A stretch of 21,133 bases of DNA. It comes from Silene noctiflora (taxonomy: Eukaryota > Streptophyta > Magnoliopsida > Caryophyllales > Caryophyllaceae). Positions 10,073 to 21,058 of this stretch are shown piece after piece. Positions within the stretch are counted from its first letter, which is position 1; each line of letters begins with the position of its first letter. A model generated the notes under the pieces. That model was not told where the DNA came from, did not search any database, and worked only from the letters and a program-made list of their open reading frames with translations. Where the stretch lies: contig VHZZ01033155.1 of NCBI GenBank assembly GCA_009801015.1, positions 1 through 21,133 of the forward strand, written 5' to 3'. A program made the position numbers and the translations under genes.

Positions 10073-12410
10073 CTTTAATGACTTGGATAACGTGATAGCC
10101 TCTTTCTTATAGTGATGGAGCAGCCGTTGATGGATGAGAAGAACCTACTACAGGTACTGGAAGTTAAAATAGCCGGCGCCTTTAATAGATAGAGGTTGGA
10201 GATGAATAATTGAGTAATGATGAAATGGATGCCAATCCAGATGAGGTAGTTTCGGCTGATCGTGGAGAAAGGCCCTTTACTTATTATATCTAAGTAATCT
10301 TGATCATACTCTAAAGGTATGTAATCCTTCCTTTATGCCATGGACCATATTCATATCTAAGGCGAAGCTTTTCCCTCAACACAAGAAAGGACATCATTCT
10401 CTCTTTTCTTAGGGTAGATGTTGAGTAGTTATAAAGATGCCCTACCATCCCTATTACTAGGGGACGAAGATCTAGTATAACTATTGGAAGAAAAAGATGC
10501 TCCACCCACCTTAGGATAGAGATAGGAGTCTCTTAAAAAAATAGAATATGGTTTTTTGATATCAAACCGGAAAAGATATAGAGGGCGGGCTTAGGAATCT
10601 CGTTATTCTACTAAAGAGGATATCTCACGGGTGTAATAAGGAAGTGAGTCCCAGTCTTGGTTCCCATCATCCGCTTTTTTCTTGACTTTCCCTCCTGAAA
10701 TGGCATATCATTACTGTACTAATTGGACAGAATGAAGAGAAGTATGGGCGCTTGGACTCTTATTCTAATCAAGACCTACTCCACTCGTTCCATAACTATT
10801 CTCATGATATGCCTGAGAAAGTGGGTTAAACCAGTTCATTGTGCTCGCTTCTTATTATATATGATTCTTTTAGATAATTGTCATTAAACAGGAGAAGTCA
10901 TCCTTAACCAACCACTAAGATGCTCACTACTTCGTATCCTTTTGACTGGTAAAAAGGGTAATTCCCTATAGAATATTTTGAAGCTATAGGATAGAGTAAA
11001 ACACGTTACTTAACGATTGGAAGGGAAGATATGAAGCTAGCTAAACTCTTTCTTCTTTCTAATCATCCATTCCATCACAAGCACCCGCGGAAGAAGAATA
11101 AAACTATTTCTTCATGATCATGACCATTACGACGAGAAAGAAGAAGCAAGAAAGTCGAGGTTACTTGCTCGAGTGAGAACGAGAAGATATGGAAGGTCCA
11201 AAGGAGGTCAAATGCCTTTAAAGGGCAGGCTTCATTACAAGACTACGAGACCGGTACTGGCACATTCTCCCCGGGAACTTAAAAAGAAAAGATAGGGTTT
11301 TGGTAATTCAAATAAAGAGTTTAACTCTAAAAAGAAAAATTTCACATACGGATTACAAAGTTTAACTTTCTCCCGAGTAGTCGCAGCCCGCTCTTTTAAA
11401 ACAAGAAGGCATATAACATATATAAGTAAGTTTAATCCTATGCGCAATCATAGACAGCTCCATCATTGGCTCCAATAGCAGCCTTACCACCAGCAGCTCA
11501 GTTGGCTTCTTCGACAACCAGAAGGAAAAGCTTTATCCGAAAATGCTGTTTAGTATTTGGCTGGAGGAGCCTCAATGTCTTCCCTTAATATATCTGATAA
11601 AAAAATCATCCCATGGCATTAAAATACATAAGAAGTTCCTGCAAGTTCTTTCCACTATAGAAATTCTTTCCATTTGAACACGAGTTAGTGCCCCCAAAAA
11701 AAGAAGTCTTTAATTGTAAACCTATAGCCTCGTTACAGGTAAGGAAGAAGAAGATAAAGCCGTCGTCAGGTTCATAAACCATACTAATTTACTTGGAATT
11801 GCTGGGGATAAGGCCCAAAATACGCTCCTAGAGAAAGAGAATAAGACAGCTTCGTCCCGGTCAGCAAGGCTAATAGCTTTATAAGAAAGAGGTAAAGCAA
11901 TAAAAGATCTATGGAGTTACAACGCAATAAAAGAACAACTCTCCTATTGTAACTGGTTTACGACCCGCTAAAAAGGCTAAAAGAGGCCTTTGCCCCCTTT
12001 AAAGAAGTGAAAAACCTTTATCTAAATCTTTTATTCTATTGAGAAGTAAATCCGGCTGGACAGGAGGATTAGTCCATTAGAGTATTTCATTCATCGCGAG
12101 ATAGACTCGCTCTCTTACTTTTTTAGGCGAGAAAGGCGGATTGAAAAGATTCCATTTTAATAGTAGTAGGCTTCGATCCCTTACTAAAGGGGGTCGTTCT
12201 ACCATCTCGCCTCTTTTATCCAGTTAGCAGTTTAGTAGCCACTTTTGACTCATTACTAAGGTTTTTCCACAAGACAAGGAAGCCTAACTCTAACTACCGA
12301 GCTTATTGAATAAAATTTTCGCTATGCTTTATTCAAAGTCATGCATGTCATGTAGATCCGCTTCTATATCTCTGGCTATGGATCTGTAGGAATCATTCTT
12401 CTTTCCGGGG
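10073..12410. other. Gene-free spacer
   Basis: No gene is recognisable. The first 200 bases read as broken Asp/Glu/Gly-rich segments in shifting frames, with many stops. A 44-codon Ala/Pro-rich frame without a start lies at about 11,451-11,588 and is well within chance. The word cataagaag at 11627-11635, preceded by A+T-rich sequence, resembles a mitochondrial CRTA promoter core but has no gene behind it. A hairpin at 12174-12196 is listed separately. The rest is purine-rich spacer. Confidence 0.6.
12174..12196 (+). repeat. Nine-pair RNA hairpin including two G-U pairs
   Basis: Bases 12174-12182 (cgatccctt) can pair fully with 12188-12196 (agggggtcg) around the loop actaa, if two G-U wobbles are allowed. 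The pairing therefore favours a plus-strand transcript. It is not part of a tRNA that I can complete: there is no acceptor stem, D-arm or anticodon arm at the right distances on either side. Confidence 0.45.
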
Positions 12411-12659
12411 ATGCATGCCCATATATATATAATGGATCGGTTGAGGATCATCTTTCTGATGAGCCTACCTTCAAAAGCTCAAAAGAAGTATCTATTCCAT
12501 TTCTCCTTTCTTTTCCTCTTCTTGGTACTCGAGCCTCTTTCAGATCCCGTAAAAATCCGAGCTACGTACGGATATAAAAGACTAGAAGTTGAGTTACGGG
12601 CTTACCAGATAAACAGTTGCTTAGATACGTACATGAAGGAACCGCCCCGGAACTGTTAA
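12411..12659 (+). CDS. Hypothetical 82-codon frame with one hydrophobic segment
   Basis: This frame starts at ATG 12411 and ends at TAA 12657-12659. Residues 28-41 form a Phe/Leu-rich hydrophobic stretch, preceded by a Lys-Lys and by another weakly hydrophobic run at about residues 11-20. Together they could make one membrane segment. The C-terminal 40 residues are polar. Small membrane ORFs occur in plant mitochondria, for example chimeric ORFs linked to male sterility, but those usually carry recognisable pieces of atp or cox genes and none is visible here. The hydrophobic run is encoded by a pyrimidine-rich tract (12,491-12,540) of a kind common in this window, so it may be accidental. Length is well within chance expectation. 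Confidence 0.1.
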   Translation: MHAHIYIMDRLRIIFLMSLPSKAQKKYLFHFSFLFLFLVLEPLSDPVKIRATYGYKRLEVELRAYQINSCLDTYMKEPPRNC

Positions 12660-13396
12660 ACTCTTTTTTTGCTAACTGCTAGGTTTGAACTCTCACTTCC
12701 AAGTTAAAATGTCCTAAATTCTTCGGCTTCATCTCTTTCAACCAGAGTAAGATAAAACCCGGACACACATAAAGCTACACTAAACCTCTTTAAATGAGGG
12801 TTTGTGCGGAAGATGAGTCAAAAAGAATAGCTGATGGCAACTGCTGATGGCTAGGATGGGACATACGTTTGATATAGGAAAAAGCTATGTTTTGATGCCC
12901 TCTAATGCCCCTCGAGAGTAGCCGCCCCCAAGGTTTTCTTAGGGAGACAAAGCAACTGATCATGCTTTCCGGCAAGATCCCTTGGAATAAGTAGATGCGC
13001 TCGAATAAGTTCTTCTGATTGAGGCTGTAAACGCTGCCGATGAACGAGTTGGGACTAGGGCTCGGTTTTGCCCTGTTCTTTTCTTTGCTTTGACTCTACT
13101 TCGTTCCTTGGATGAGAAGACCGGCTGGCAAAAGACCGGAATCACAGCATTGAAAGAAAACGGTGGAAGGCGCCCATTAAAATTTAAGGTTAAGAGGTGA
13201 GGTTGAGGCTAAAAGCTCCTTCTCGGAATCTCGAAAGAAGAAAGAAGCCAGCCTAGACCACTTATGCTTAGCGTCTTGGGTTTCAACCTTCTCAAACAAA
13301 GAAAAAATATTAGACTCTTTACACTTCAAAAGAATCTTTTCTTCAACAACAAAAGGAAGGAAGCCCTTGAAAAAAAAATGCTTGTGTGTTAAGGAA

Positions 13397-13410
13397 AAGG
13401 GAATTCCCTT
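13397..13410. repeat. Perfect 14-bp palindrome centred on an EcoRI site
   Basis: The word aagggaattccctt is its own reverse complement and has no spacer. It stands alone in purine-rich spacer. No gene is adjacent and no operator function can be inferred. Confidence 0.7.
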
Positions 13411-13969
13411 AGTTTACTAAGAAGGGGGTGCCCTGATGAGATCGGCCGTTGCACCTTACTCTTGTTTAAAAGAAATACCCAACCTAACGACTTTGACCAC
13501 CTATTTCCTTTCCTAGCTAGATTATAAGGGTAAGCGAGTAGCGGGAAAGCCTTTTACCCACCCCGACGCGTCTATGTGATGCTTAGCGGTCTTCTGTATT
13601 CCGAGGTTTTTTACTTTCTCGCATATAAACCATAAGGATAAAAAAGAGCCTCTTTATATTTAGTGGAGCGCCAGTGAGAGTCACACACAGTAGATCGTCG
13701 ATATGGCGCTATTAAATTGGGATTTTTGAAAGCAAAGGGGGTAGGATACGCTTTTGTTAAAAAAAAGAACTTATGAATACCCGATGGCCCCGTTGGATTC
13801 TTATAAGCATTACCGGTCAAAGCATCCGCTCAAGTAGACAAAGTCGTCCGAAGTCTCTTGAACAAGCCGATAATAGGTTTGTTAATGGTGAATGCATCAT
13901 CCGAGGCCTATGTGTATGCCCGAAAGTAAGAGTCTATTTTAATAGGAGATTAAAGGGTCTTACAAGAGT

Positions 13970-13985
13970 TATATATTAATATATA
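13970..13985. repeat. 16-bp A+T-only palindrome
   Basis: The word tatatattaatatata is an exact palindrome inside a longer TA-rich run reaching about 13,992. It is a likely slippage or cruciform-prone site. No function is implied. Confidence 0.7.
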
Positions 13986-15911
13986 TATAATAACAAGGGA
14001 TGGGCGGCTATCTATTAATGAAATGCTCGAGCAATAGGAGGAGGCTCCTTTTATATAGCTTTATTAATCAGAAGAAGAAGAATGAAATACTCTACTAGAC
14101 AGAGAGGTTATAGATCAACCCGAAAAGAATAAAACGTTTAATCTGAATAGTGAATTTCTTTTTGGATACAAAGCAACTTGGACTTCAACAAAAGAGATAT
14201 AGTAAGAAAAATGCAAGTTAATTTTGAGGACCATTCTGTGGGTGGATCAGAAGCTCCGAAATGGGGCAATTCATACCAAAATGCCCAGAAAAGTAACTAA
14301 AGAATTAGTATTCTAATAAGCTATCCTCGCCAGCTACTCTCGTTTTGCTAACATCTGGCTCGATAACCTGCTCGTCCCATTATTTTATAAAGACATTCTA
14401 GCCCCATTGTTTAAGGCATGCAATCCTAAACCTCAATTTTTTGAGACACTCGCCTTCAATTTTATCGCTTAAGTACCGTTCTCATCTTATCCAACCTCCC
14501 TAAACTGCTTTACTTATCGAATACAATCCAGCACTCTCCTAGTCTTGCCAGCTCATATTGAAATTGAATTTGAAGGGTAGTCTTCTCATTTGTTACCTTT
14601 TAAAAAAAACCAAGTGCCTTCTTTACTTTCAGCCAAGTTACGCTTTATCGCTAGAAAAAGAAGAAAAAGAGAGGATTCAATTTCAGGAAATTAAACCAAA
14701 GAAAGTATTTTCCCTTGTTTTTGGAGTGGAGAGTAGTCTCGCTCTTAATACTTAAGAAATAAAATAATGGGCTCGCGCCTGCCGAAGCTTCTAACTGAAG
14801 CTCAAGAATTTCATGATCCATTTGAAGAGGAAGATGAATCCGCATTTGAGGAGTTTTCATGTGAAATCTTTGAAGTTTTATAGGGGATAGGTCCCGCGTA
14901 AGGAACTCTTAGAGACAGAGAGCATAGTCATAGGAAGTGTGCAGAATGGTGTACTTTAACCTTCTCTTAGTAAGTAAACTAGGGAGATGCATGGTTGAAG
15001 ACTATCCTGACCTATTGGTAATAGCCCCATATGTCTGTCTTTTGTAAACTGGATTGAGAAAGAGATAGGAGGAAAAGGGGGCTCGAAATAAAAGAGAATG
15101 CGCCTGAGGCAATGGGAAAGCTTCTTCCAGAGGAAGGGAAGAAAGTTCTCGCCTTTACTTACGACAACAGAAAAAGGGAACCTTCGCCTCGGAAACATGG
15201 TCCGGCTTTTCCAGGCCTGATGACCTCCCCCTGAGATTTACCTGGCTCCGCCTTCGACCAGTACTGCTTATGATTGAGGACTTTTCTTTTGGGTAAGATG
15301 GTTGATTTTAGCCGGCTTTTTTTTCGGACCAAGGAATGGTACAAAACAACTTTGCCCCGTAGGTACACCACTTGACTTGGCCAACCCGTCACTCGCCCTG
15401 TAGCCACTTGGGATCATATTTGACGTTAAAGGGCGAAGGTCCAGTGACTTTCTTTTCTTCATAGCAGCCAGTCCCATCTAGACAGGGAATGCTCTTATTT
15501 GTTCTCTTTGAGGCTAGTCTTAAGACATCAATAATATAATAAGAATTCTCCGCCTTAAGCACGATCCCTATATCTTAATGTTTTCGCGCCCAACAGATAG
15601 GAAAGCAGTCTTCCAACCAGTCAGTTAAGTAGGTCAGAGAAAGCTTCTACCCGACAAGCGTCCGATCATCCTTTAATTAGATTTTGCAAAGAAAAGAAAG
15701 GACTCCCAATTGTATGCACCTATTAATTGAAATTGTCCCGAAGTTTAAATGGATTGGCTGTCCTGCCCGTTGAGGATAACGAGGGGAAGCCTCAATGCAG
15801 TGCAGTATATGAAGAAGGAGCGGCTTTAGTAGATAGTGAAGGCAGGTCCTACGTCTGTCTAACGGGCCGGGTGGATCAGGACATAAATCTCCGGAAAGGG
15901 AGAAAATAAGG

Positions 15912-15956
15912 TAGCGTAGTGAGAGGACGCTAGTAAAGGATGCTTTAGGACGTCCT
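15912..15956. repeat. Pair of short palindromic elements
   Basis: The arms tagcgt (15912-15917) and acgcta (15927-15932) form a 6-bp stem with a 9-base loop. Fifteen bases later comes the perfect 10-bp palindrome aggacgtcct (15947-15956). The pairing is too short to suggest a defined RNA, and the elements lie just after a weak reading frame that I do not call. Confidence 0.45.
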
Positions 15957-16281
15957 TAGGTCACCTCATGGTAGAGGAGGAGAGTTAAACCAACCTTACT
16001 TTGGGTAAAATAGTCATATGAATGAACCTGTAGCTTTAAGACTACGAGAACTAAGAAGCCTTTCTATCCTAAGAGGGCAATTGAAGACTCTCTTTTTCGC
16101 AATAGAAAAAAGCAATAATTCTATCCATGAAGGTGCACAATCAGCGAAAGTTGACTCTTAGGACGAGATGCCCGAGTGTAGGTATAAGAAGGTATGTTAC
16201 GGTATGGGCATATCGTAGATATATATTTATATATAATAGTCTTTCTATTCTCACAAGTAAGAACTTTCTTTGACTTTGTAG

Positions 16282-16734
16282 AATGGGACCCAGGGTGGGA
16301 TAACTGCTAGTCGGCTAGCTTGGTCGAACGGGACCGGCTTGGTTTCGCCTGTTTCTTCTTCCCATAGCATTGACTTACTTGTAAAGGGTGAAATGATCAC
16401 TCGCATCACTGTAGCAGGCGACACTATCTTTTCTATAGGTATAGGGTCGGAATTGACAACTTAAGGCCTCTTTAGGATACTATTTACGAACTCTGAGAAC
16501 GTTTCACTTCAGAACATGAGACGTTATGCTTCTACCCCTGTAATATGGGACTCGCTCTTCTGCTTGCTGGGTTCAATAAAGATTATCCTTGATCGAATGA
16601 TCTTGCACCTTCGGCGTATGGATCTGACAATTTCTTTGGACTCCGAGACGTGGCACCAAGAAGCTTCTTCTACGGCTTTGGGTTCTAGCGAATCCGAGCT
16701 CTTTGACCTTCTTTATTTAATGAAGCATGCATGA
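16282..16734 (+). other. Frame of about 150 codons interrupted by one TAA; doubtful pseudogene
   Basis: The frame is open from TAG 16279-16281 for 60 codons to TAA 16462-16464, then for 89 codons to TGA 16732-16734. The second part contains an ATG at 16516, giving a 72-residue product if used alone. The first part is Gly/Ser/Thr/Ile-rich, with the stretch Val-Ala-Gly-Asp-Thr-Ile-Phe-Ser-Ile-Gly-Ile-Gly. The second has a possible amphipathic helix around residues 8-34 of the ATG-started product and an acidic, Ser-rich C-terminus. No family is recognised. C-to-U editing, the usual plant mitochondrial type, cannot remove a UAA stop. The total openness matches chance expectation, so gene status is doubtful. 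Confidence 0.15.
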
Positions 16735-18030
16735 CTTTGGTCCACACGTGCACACCCATATGGAGTGGATTCTCTTTCGCGAAGACAGAATGGCATGCAT
16801 GTCTCAATCAAGACCTTGCTTCTCTGTCCATAAACATATTAAACTCTCGCTTTTTGACTAAGGAAGGGAGGATAGACGCGCGAAGATAGAAAAGCCATCT
16901 AATCGAAAGTCATGTTGGGGTGAACCCCCCTATTATATTATACCCTTAATACGCGAACAAAGGAAGCTTTTTTCTATCCGCATCCTTTACTTGTTGGTCG
17001 TCAAACGGAGTTACTTTTATTAATGTGGCTCGAGGAATGAAGGGGCAGGCTATGCCCTTTCCACTAACCGCATCCATTCTAAAACACAAGTAGTCTAATA
17101 AAAAAGAGAAAAAAAAAAGACGTGTAACCGTGAACGAGACTTTCTCTTTCTTATGATTAGACTTTACCAAGTAATAGCGATCCAGCAGTTAACTTGCCTT
17201 TTGTATTTCACATTAATTAGCCTCACTTATTAAGATAAGAAGAAAGGGTACCTCTTGCTTGGGGTCAACTGACCTGGAAGCATTAGCAGAGTAAAGTAAG
17301 TAGGCCCTATCCTTTGCGCCACGTGCCACGCCAACTTCTTTCAAGCGGGCGGTAGCAATCTTTCTTACCGCGAAGGACCCCTCTGTATACAGCTGTGCGA
17401 AGAAAACTTAATCAGATGTCGTTTTAGATTTGGGAAAGAAATAAGGAGTCAATGATCCTTTTGGAGTCCTACGAAGGACGAATTTCACGTGGCTTTATTT
17501 CTTGTATAGAGTGCGTGTGCTTTGTCCATTCAATCGGTAAAGAAAGGACTGTCTTTCTCAGAAGCAGATAAAGGATTGAAGAAGGTACTCGTTCCACGAC
17601 CCACATTCCAGCCAGTTTGCTTCCAAGGATGCATCCATAAGATTTTGCAAAAAGCAGCGGTATTCCAACCAAGGTTTTGTCGCGATACGCCCTTAAGTTA
17701 AGACTATTTATAGCTCTAATAGAAGTCAATAGATGTATCTAACTAAGCCCCACTCTACCTGCCGCCTGCTCAAATACGTCCGCCAACGCACCAGCAATGT
17801 CCAAGCTCGTTATTTTCTTTCCAATCACCGCTTATTCAATAACAATATTATAAAAAGAAGCTAAATGTAGAATAAAAGACTAAAGGCTAAGGTGGGACCC
17901 CCGTCCTCTTTAACCAGTTAAGCCTTCCTTAATGCTTTCAGTCTTCTGTTTCTCCCTAACAGAGTTAGATTCGATACCCATTCATACCTTTTTAAAGGGT
18001 TCTCGCGCAAGCAAGAGCTATCTCGCATAA
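16735..18030. other. Gene-free spacer
   Basis: No gene is recognisable. The word gcatgcatg appears at 16726 and 16794. A 4-bp G/C stem (ggggtgaacccc) is near 16,917-16,928. Minus-strand frames at 16,946-17,170 and 17,469-17,729 resemble no known protein and are of chance length. Confidence 0.6.
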
Positions 18031-18107
18031 CTAAAAAGAAGGAATCTTTTCTATTCGTGTCATTAGTTAAGATTTTCCCATCTTTAACGAAGAATCCTTC
18101 TTTTTAG
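18031..18107. repeat. Nested double hairpin, 77 nt
   Basis: The outer arms are 18031-18048 (ctaaaaagaaggaatctt) and 18090-18107, which pair at 17 of 18 positions. Inside the 41-base loop is a second inverted repeat: gttaagat (18066-18073) against atctttaac (18080-18088), fully paired except for one bulged base. The inner right arm ends one base before the outer right arm starts, so the two stems could stack. Stem-loops (t-elements) are known to act in RNA processing and stability in plant mitochondria. Here there is no adjacent gene whose transcript it would serve. The second-best explanation is a decayed inverted duplication. Confidence 0.6.
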
Positions 18108-18269
18108 GCACCTTGTAATAATAAAATAAATAAAGAGGGGTCTGACCCTACCTATACATGTGATCTATCTATTCACTATGCCCACGCCCAGAGACACTTT
18201 GCCATCCACTTGCTTCATATCTTTTTTTTTTATAAAGCTCACTCCTTTCTTAACATATCTTAAACAGAA

Positions 18270-18704
18270 TTAATTAAAGGGTAGAGACTCACTCATATTT
18301 CGAAGCGGGGAGAAGGTAGTCTTTCTGAGGTGAAGTGGTCCGACCGTTCGCCTACCTTTCCTCTTCTTCACCATCAAGCGAGAAAGCCAAAGATCTATTC
18401 GAAGGTTGCGGAGCGCCCTACCGAAGTGATCTGATCGGATCATATAGGGGCCCCATCTCAAACCTAATATGAGAAAGACAAAGCAAATACATCTTTTCAG
18501 GCTCAATCTCGCCTCTTACTTAACAAGTCTATGAATTTCCTTTTCTCTCTTTACTCTAACAAGACAAAAATAAGAAGGCTCGGTACGATGAAGCTTCCTC
18601 TGATCGACCACCTTTGCAGCCTCACTTGGTGCCTTCTTCCCCGGATGCCTTATCTGACTTGGTTCTACCGATTCCAAAACCGAACCTCGAAAGGCAATAC
18701 TCAA
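18270..18704 (-). other. 145-codon frame interrupted by one TAA; doubtful pseudogene
   Basis: On the minus strand one frame runs from TTG at 18704 for 62 codons to TAA 18518-18516, and continues in phase for 81 codons to the stop at 18272-18270. The first part is Lys/Arg/Glu-rich and charged. The second begins with a short hydrophobic run (Cys-Ile-Cys-Phe-Val-Phe-Leu-Ile-Leu-Gly-Leu, encoded near 18,495-18,460), followed by a strongly basic tail. There is no ATG near the start. The plus strand is also open at 18531-18734. No family is recognised, and the length is what chance allows. Confidence 0.12.
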
Positions 18705-19237
18705 GTAATCTCGGAAAAAAGGTTAGCGCTTTAGGACATGCTCCGTCTCCCTTTCATACTTTTATGAACTTGCTTTCCTTTTAAGTCTTACCAAAAATTT
18801 TGATGTTCCCTTGCTCAATTACTTATGGGTAGGATCAGAAGAAGGAAAGACTCGAACGGGACGGGATCTCAAGCAAGACCAAGGCGCACCTAAGATCTCT
18901 TTATTTAGCTGTTAGCGTCAGCTGCGGCTGATTACGTATAACAATCCAAAACAAAGTAAGTACGATCATACGAATGAAGATCAAAAGGAAGCAGTTGCTT
19001 TACCTACTTCTTTCTTCTTTAGTTTAACCTTGTAAACTTTTGAAGTACTTAGGAACGAAGTGCCCACCAAATTAAAGAAATAAAGAAAAGGAAGAGATGT
19101 CAATTTGGGTTCGATTTCCAACTATATCATCAGCATCGCATTCCCATTCAAGTCAATACCGGGAGAAAGAAAGAGGTCAACTCCACACCCTCCAGTCTCT
19201 CACTGGCGGTTCCTCGCGAGTGCGCATTATTATAATG

Positions 19238-19453
19238 CTAGTGATAATTAGAAGGGTTTAGATCCAACCTTGACTGAATCGAGATTCCGAATCGACCCAT
19301 CTTCTTTTTTTTCTCCCTGACCCTACGTTCTTCGCTTCTTCCGCGCTGTCGCACCCCAACTTCAAACCCACGGATTAATGAAAACAAAGGCTCTCTAATC
19401 CTCTTCGCTCTCCAGCGCATTTGAACCCAAAGATACCTAAGTGTCCTGCTCAT
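19238..19453 (-). CDS. Hypothetical 71-codon Arg/Lys-rich frame
   Basis: The frame runs from ATG 19453-19451 to TAG 19240-19238. It is very basic, with Arg and Lys making up about a third of residues, including Arg-Arg-Val-Arg-Glu followed by four lysines at residues 43-51. From the internal Met52 (ATG at 19300-19298) the sequence reads Met-Gly-Arg-Phe-Gly-Ile-Ser-Ile-Gln-Ser-Arg-Leu-Asp-Leu-Asn. As I recall the start of plant mitochondrial ribosomal protein S3, about 9 of those 15 positions would agree, but nothing further matches and the frame stops five residues later. I regard this as a probable coincidence and give no gene symbol. Confidence 0.1.
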   Translation of the reverse strand: MSRTLRYLWVQMRWRAKRIREPLFSLIRGFEVGVRQRGRSEERRVREKKKKMGRFGISIQSRLDLNPSNYH

Positions 19454-21032
19454 TTTCAATCAAGCCAGTTCTTTTCGGGCACGTTGATTGCTCAGCTAGC
19501 CTTGTCGCATTCCACGAATCAAACTCAGCTTTTGCAGAGAATTGGAATTCTCATCTTTCTCTTTCTATACGAAATTCTTAAATCATATTAATTTATATTA
19601 ATCAAAACTAATCTCAGTGATCGGAAAATTTGAATTAAAGCGCCAGTGAGACTTCATTCTATTACTATATATTAGTAGGGTTCTCGGATTGAAAAGTTTT
19701 CACAACTCGTGAGATGCAGAATGAAGAATGTAGAGCTAATTCTTAAGGGAGTTTAGATTCTTATTGCTTATAAGATCTAAGATCAAGGAAGTATAAGCCC
19801 TTTAACATATTTAGACTATAGGGGTCTGCTTTTTTATTGTAAGGTAAGGATTCGTTCTTTGCATCCTTTTCTTTTTCTGGCTTAGCTGCTAGAGAGAAAG
19901 ATGAACATCGTCCGTAAGCAGGAGATGGTAAACCGTCCTAAGCATTAGGCGAAACGAGAAAGAGCTACAACCAGGAGAAAAGGGGAATTGGATCGCCCAT
20001 AAACAAGTCTCTCTAGTCATCGATCTTTTGGCACGCTACTAATAGGAATGCTTACCAAACCAATTCCCTGCATGATGGCGCCTATCTTTCTTCGATTTTT
20101 GGCGCGGAGCCCTTATGGTATGTGAAGACTCGATTGGTCTGATGATGAGTTGCCGGCGTCGTCCATGAAAAGCCATATTGACAGCCTTTACTAATATCTA
20201 AGGGAGTCCTTTTCCCCCTTTTACAGGCATAGGCATGCAGTAAGTAGAAGAATGAATCAATTTAACTTCACCTTATATGATGAGATACTATAAAGAAAGG
20301 TCGGAACTACATACATGCCTCTTCTTTCTCTTTATTACCTTTATCGCGTGAACTCGCTTATAGAATGAAGGTAGAGATGCTAACTTCTTCTATAGGTAGG
20401 GCACAGGGGAGCTGTTTAAACCAAAAACTCCCGAGTTCATCTCTTTTCATATATAAGAGAGAGATCTACTTCAAGCTTGAAATCCATTACATTTATATAA
20501 GAAAAACAAGGTTCAATCAACTAAATTTCCATCGGGTTGGGTCCAATATTTACGAAGCTATCTTCGATCTTACCTGAACATAATTCTATAAGCTAAGCTA
20601 TAATATAAGAACGGGCGACATCGACAGAATAATGCATTGAAGGTGCGGTTTCAGGACGATTCATATAATATTGAGTGAAATCATCAGAATTTGAAAGCAA
20701 ACTGACCAAGTATGGTCGGTTAATCATACCCTCCTCGATTTACCGTCCGCTAGATGAAAAAAAAACTTTAAATGCAATTCCATTCTTTTCTTTCTTTCTG
20801 CCAACCCCAGATTTTTATTGTGATCCCATTTTCCCCCCTAAAAGTACATTTACGGGCCTGGGTTTTAAACTGGATATAATATATGAGAACGTTATGGAAT
20901 GCTCAATTCTTTCTTAATCTAGCTATGTTAGACTCTTCTTTATTTAAAAGATTAAAAAGTAAAAGGCGGCAATACATGCCCTGGGTTTTCGGCGCTTTTT
21001 AACATACTTAATTAATAATAGCAGGATCGTCC

Positions 21033-21058
21033 TTCAATATCCTCTTTTCAATATCCTC
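21033..21058 (+). repeat. Two-copy tandem repeat, 14-bp offset
   Basis: The 12-mer ttcaatatcctc occurs at 21033-21044 and exactly again at 21047-21058. It is the same period length as the repeat at 5,006 but with a different unit sequence. It is likely slippage. Confidence 0.75.

Larger units (their letters stand above)
12660..16281. other. Gene-free spacer with small palindromes
   Basis: No gene, tRNA or rRNA is recognisable. Two minus-strand frames overlap between 14,956 and 15,477, one of them continuing in phase through two stops. Because different frames of the same strand are open together in a G+C-richer patch (15,180-15,480), I take this as composition. A frame at 15,727-15,909 reads plausibly (Asp/Glu/Gly-rich) but has only a TTG at its start. 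An 8-A run lies at 13371-13378. Palindromes at 13397, 13970 and 15912-15956 are listed separately. A tatatat-rich tract is at 16,219-16,240. Confidence 0.6.

Noticed and set aside
11627-11635. cataagaag as a mitochondrial promoter
   Set aside because: It is an imperfect match to the CRTA core and has no gene downstream. Such words are common in A+T-rich spacer.
12174-12196. Possible tRNA T-arm
   Set aside because: The stem is nine pairs, not five, and no acceptor stem, D-arm or anticodon arm fits on either side.
14455-14500. Possible group II intron domain V near accgttctc
   Set aside because: The required stem does not form, and the conserved gagccg start and catalytic triad are absent.
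14956-15477. Overlapping minus-strand frames that look like a broken 174-codon gene
   Set aside because: Two internal stops, two different frames of the same strand open at once, and no recognisable family. Composition explains it.
15727-15909. 60-codon frame with a protein-like translation
   Set aside because: It begins with TTG and has no later ATG. It has no homologue that I recognise and is too short to exceed chance.
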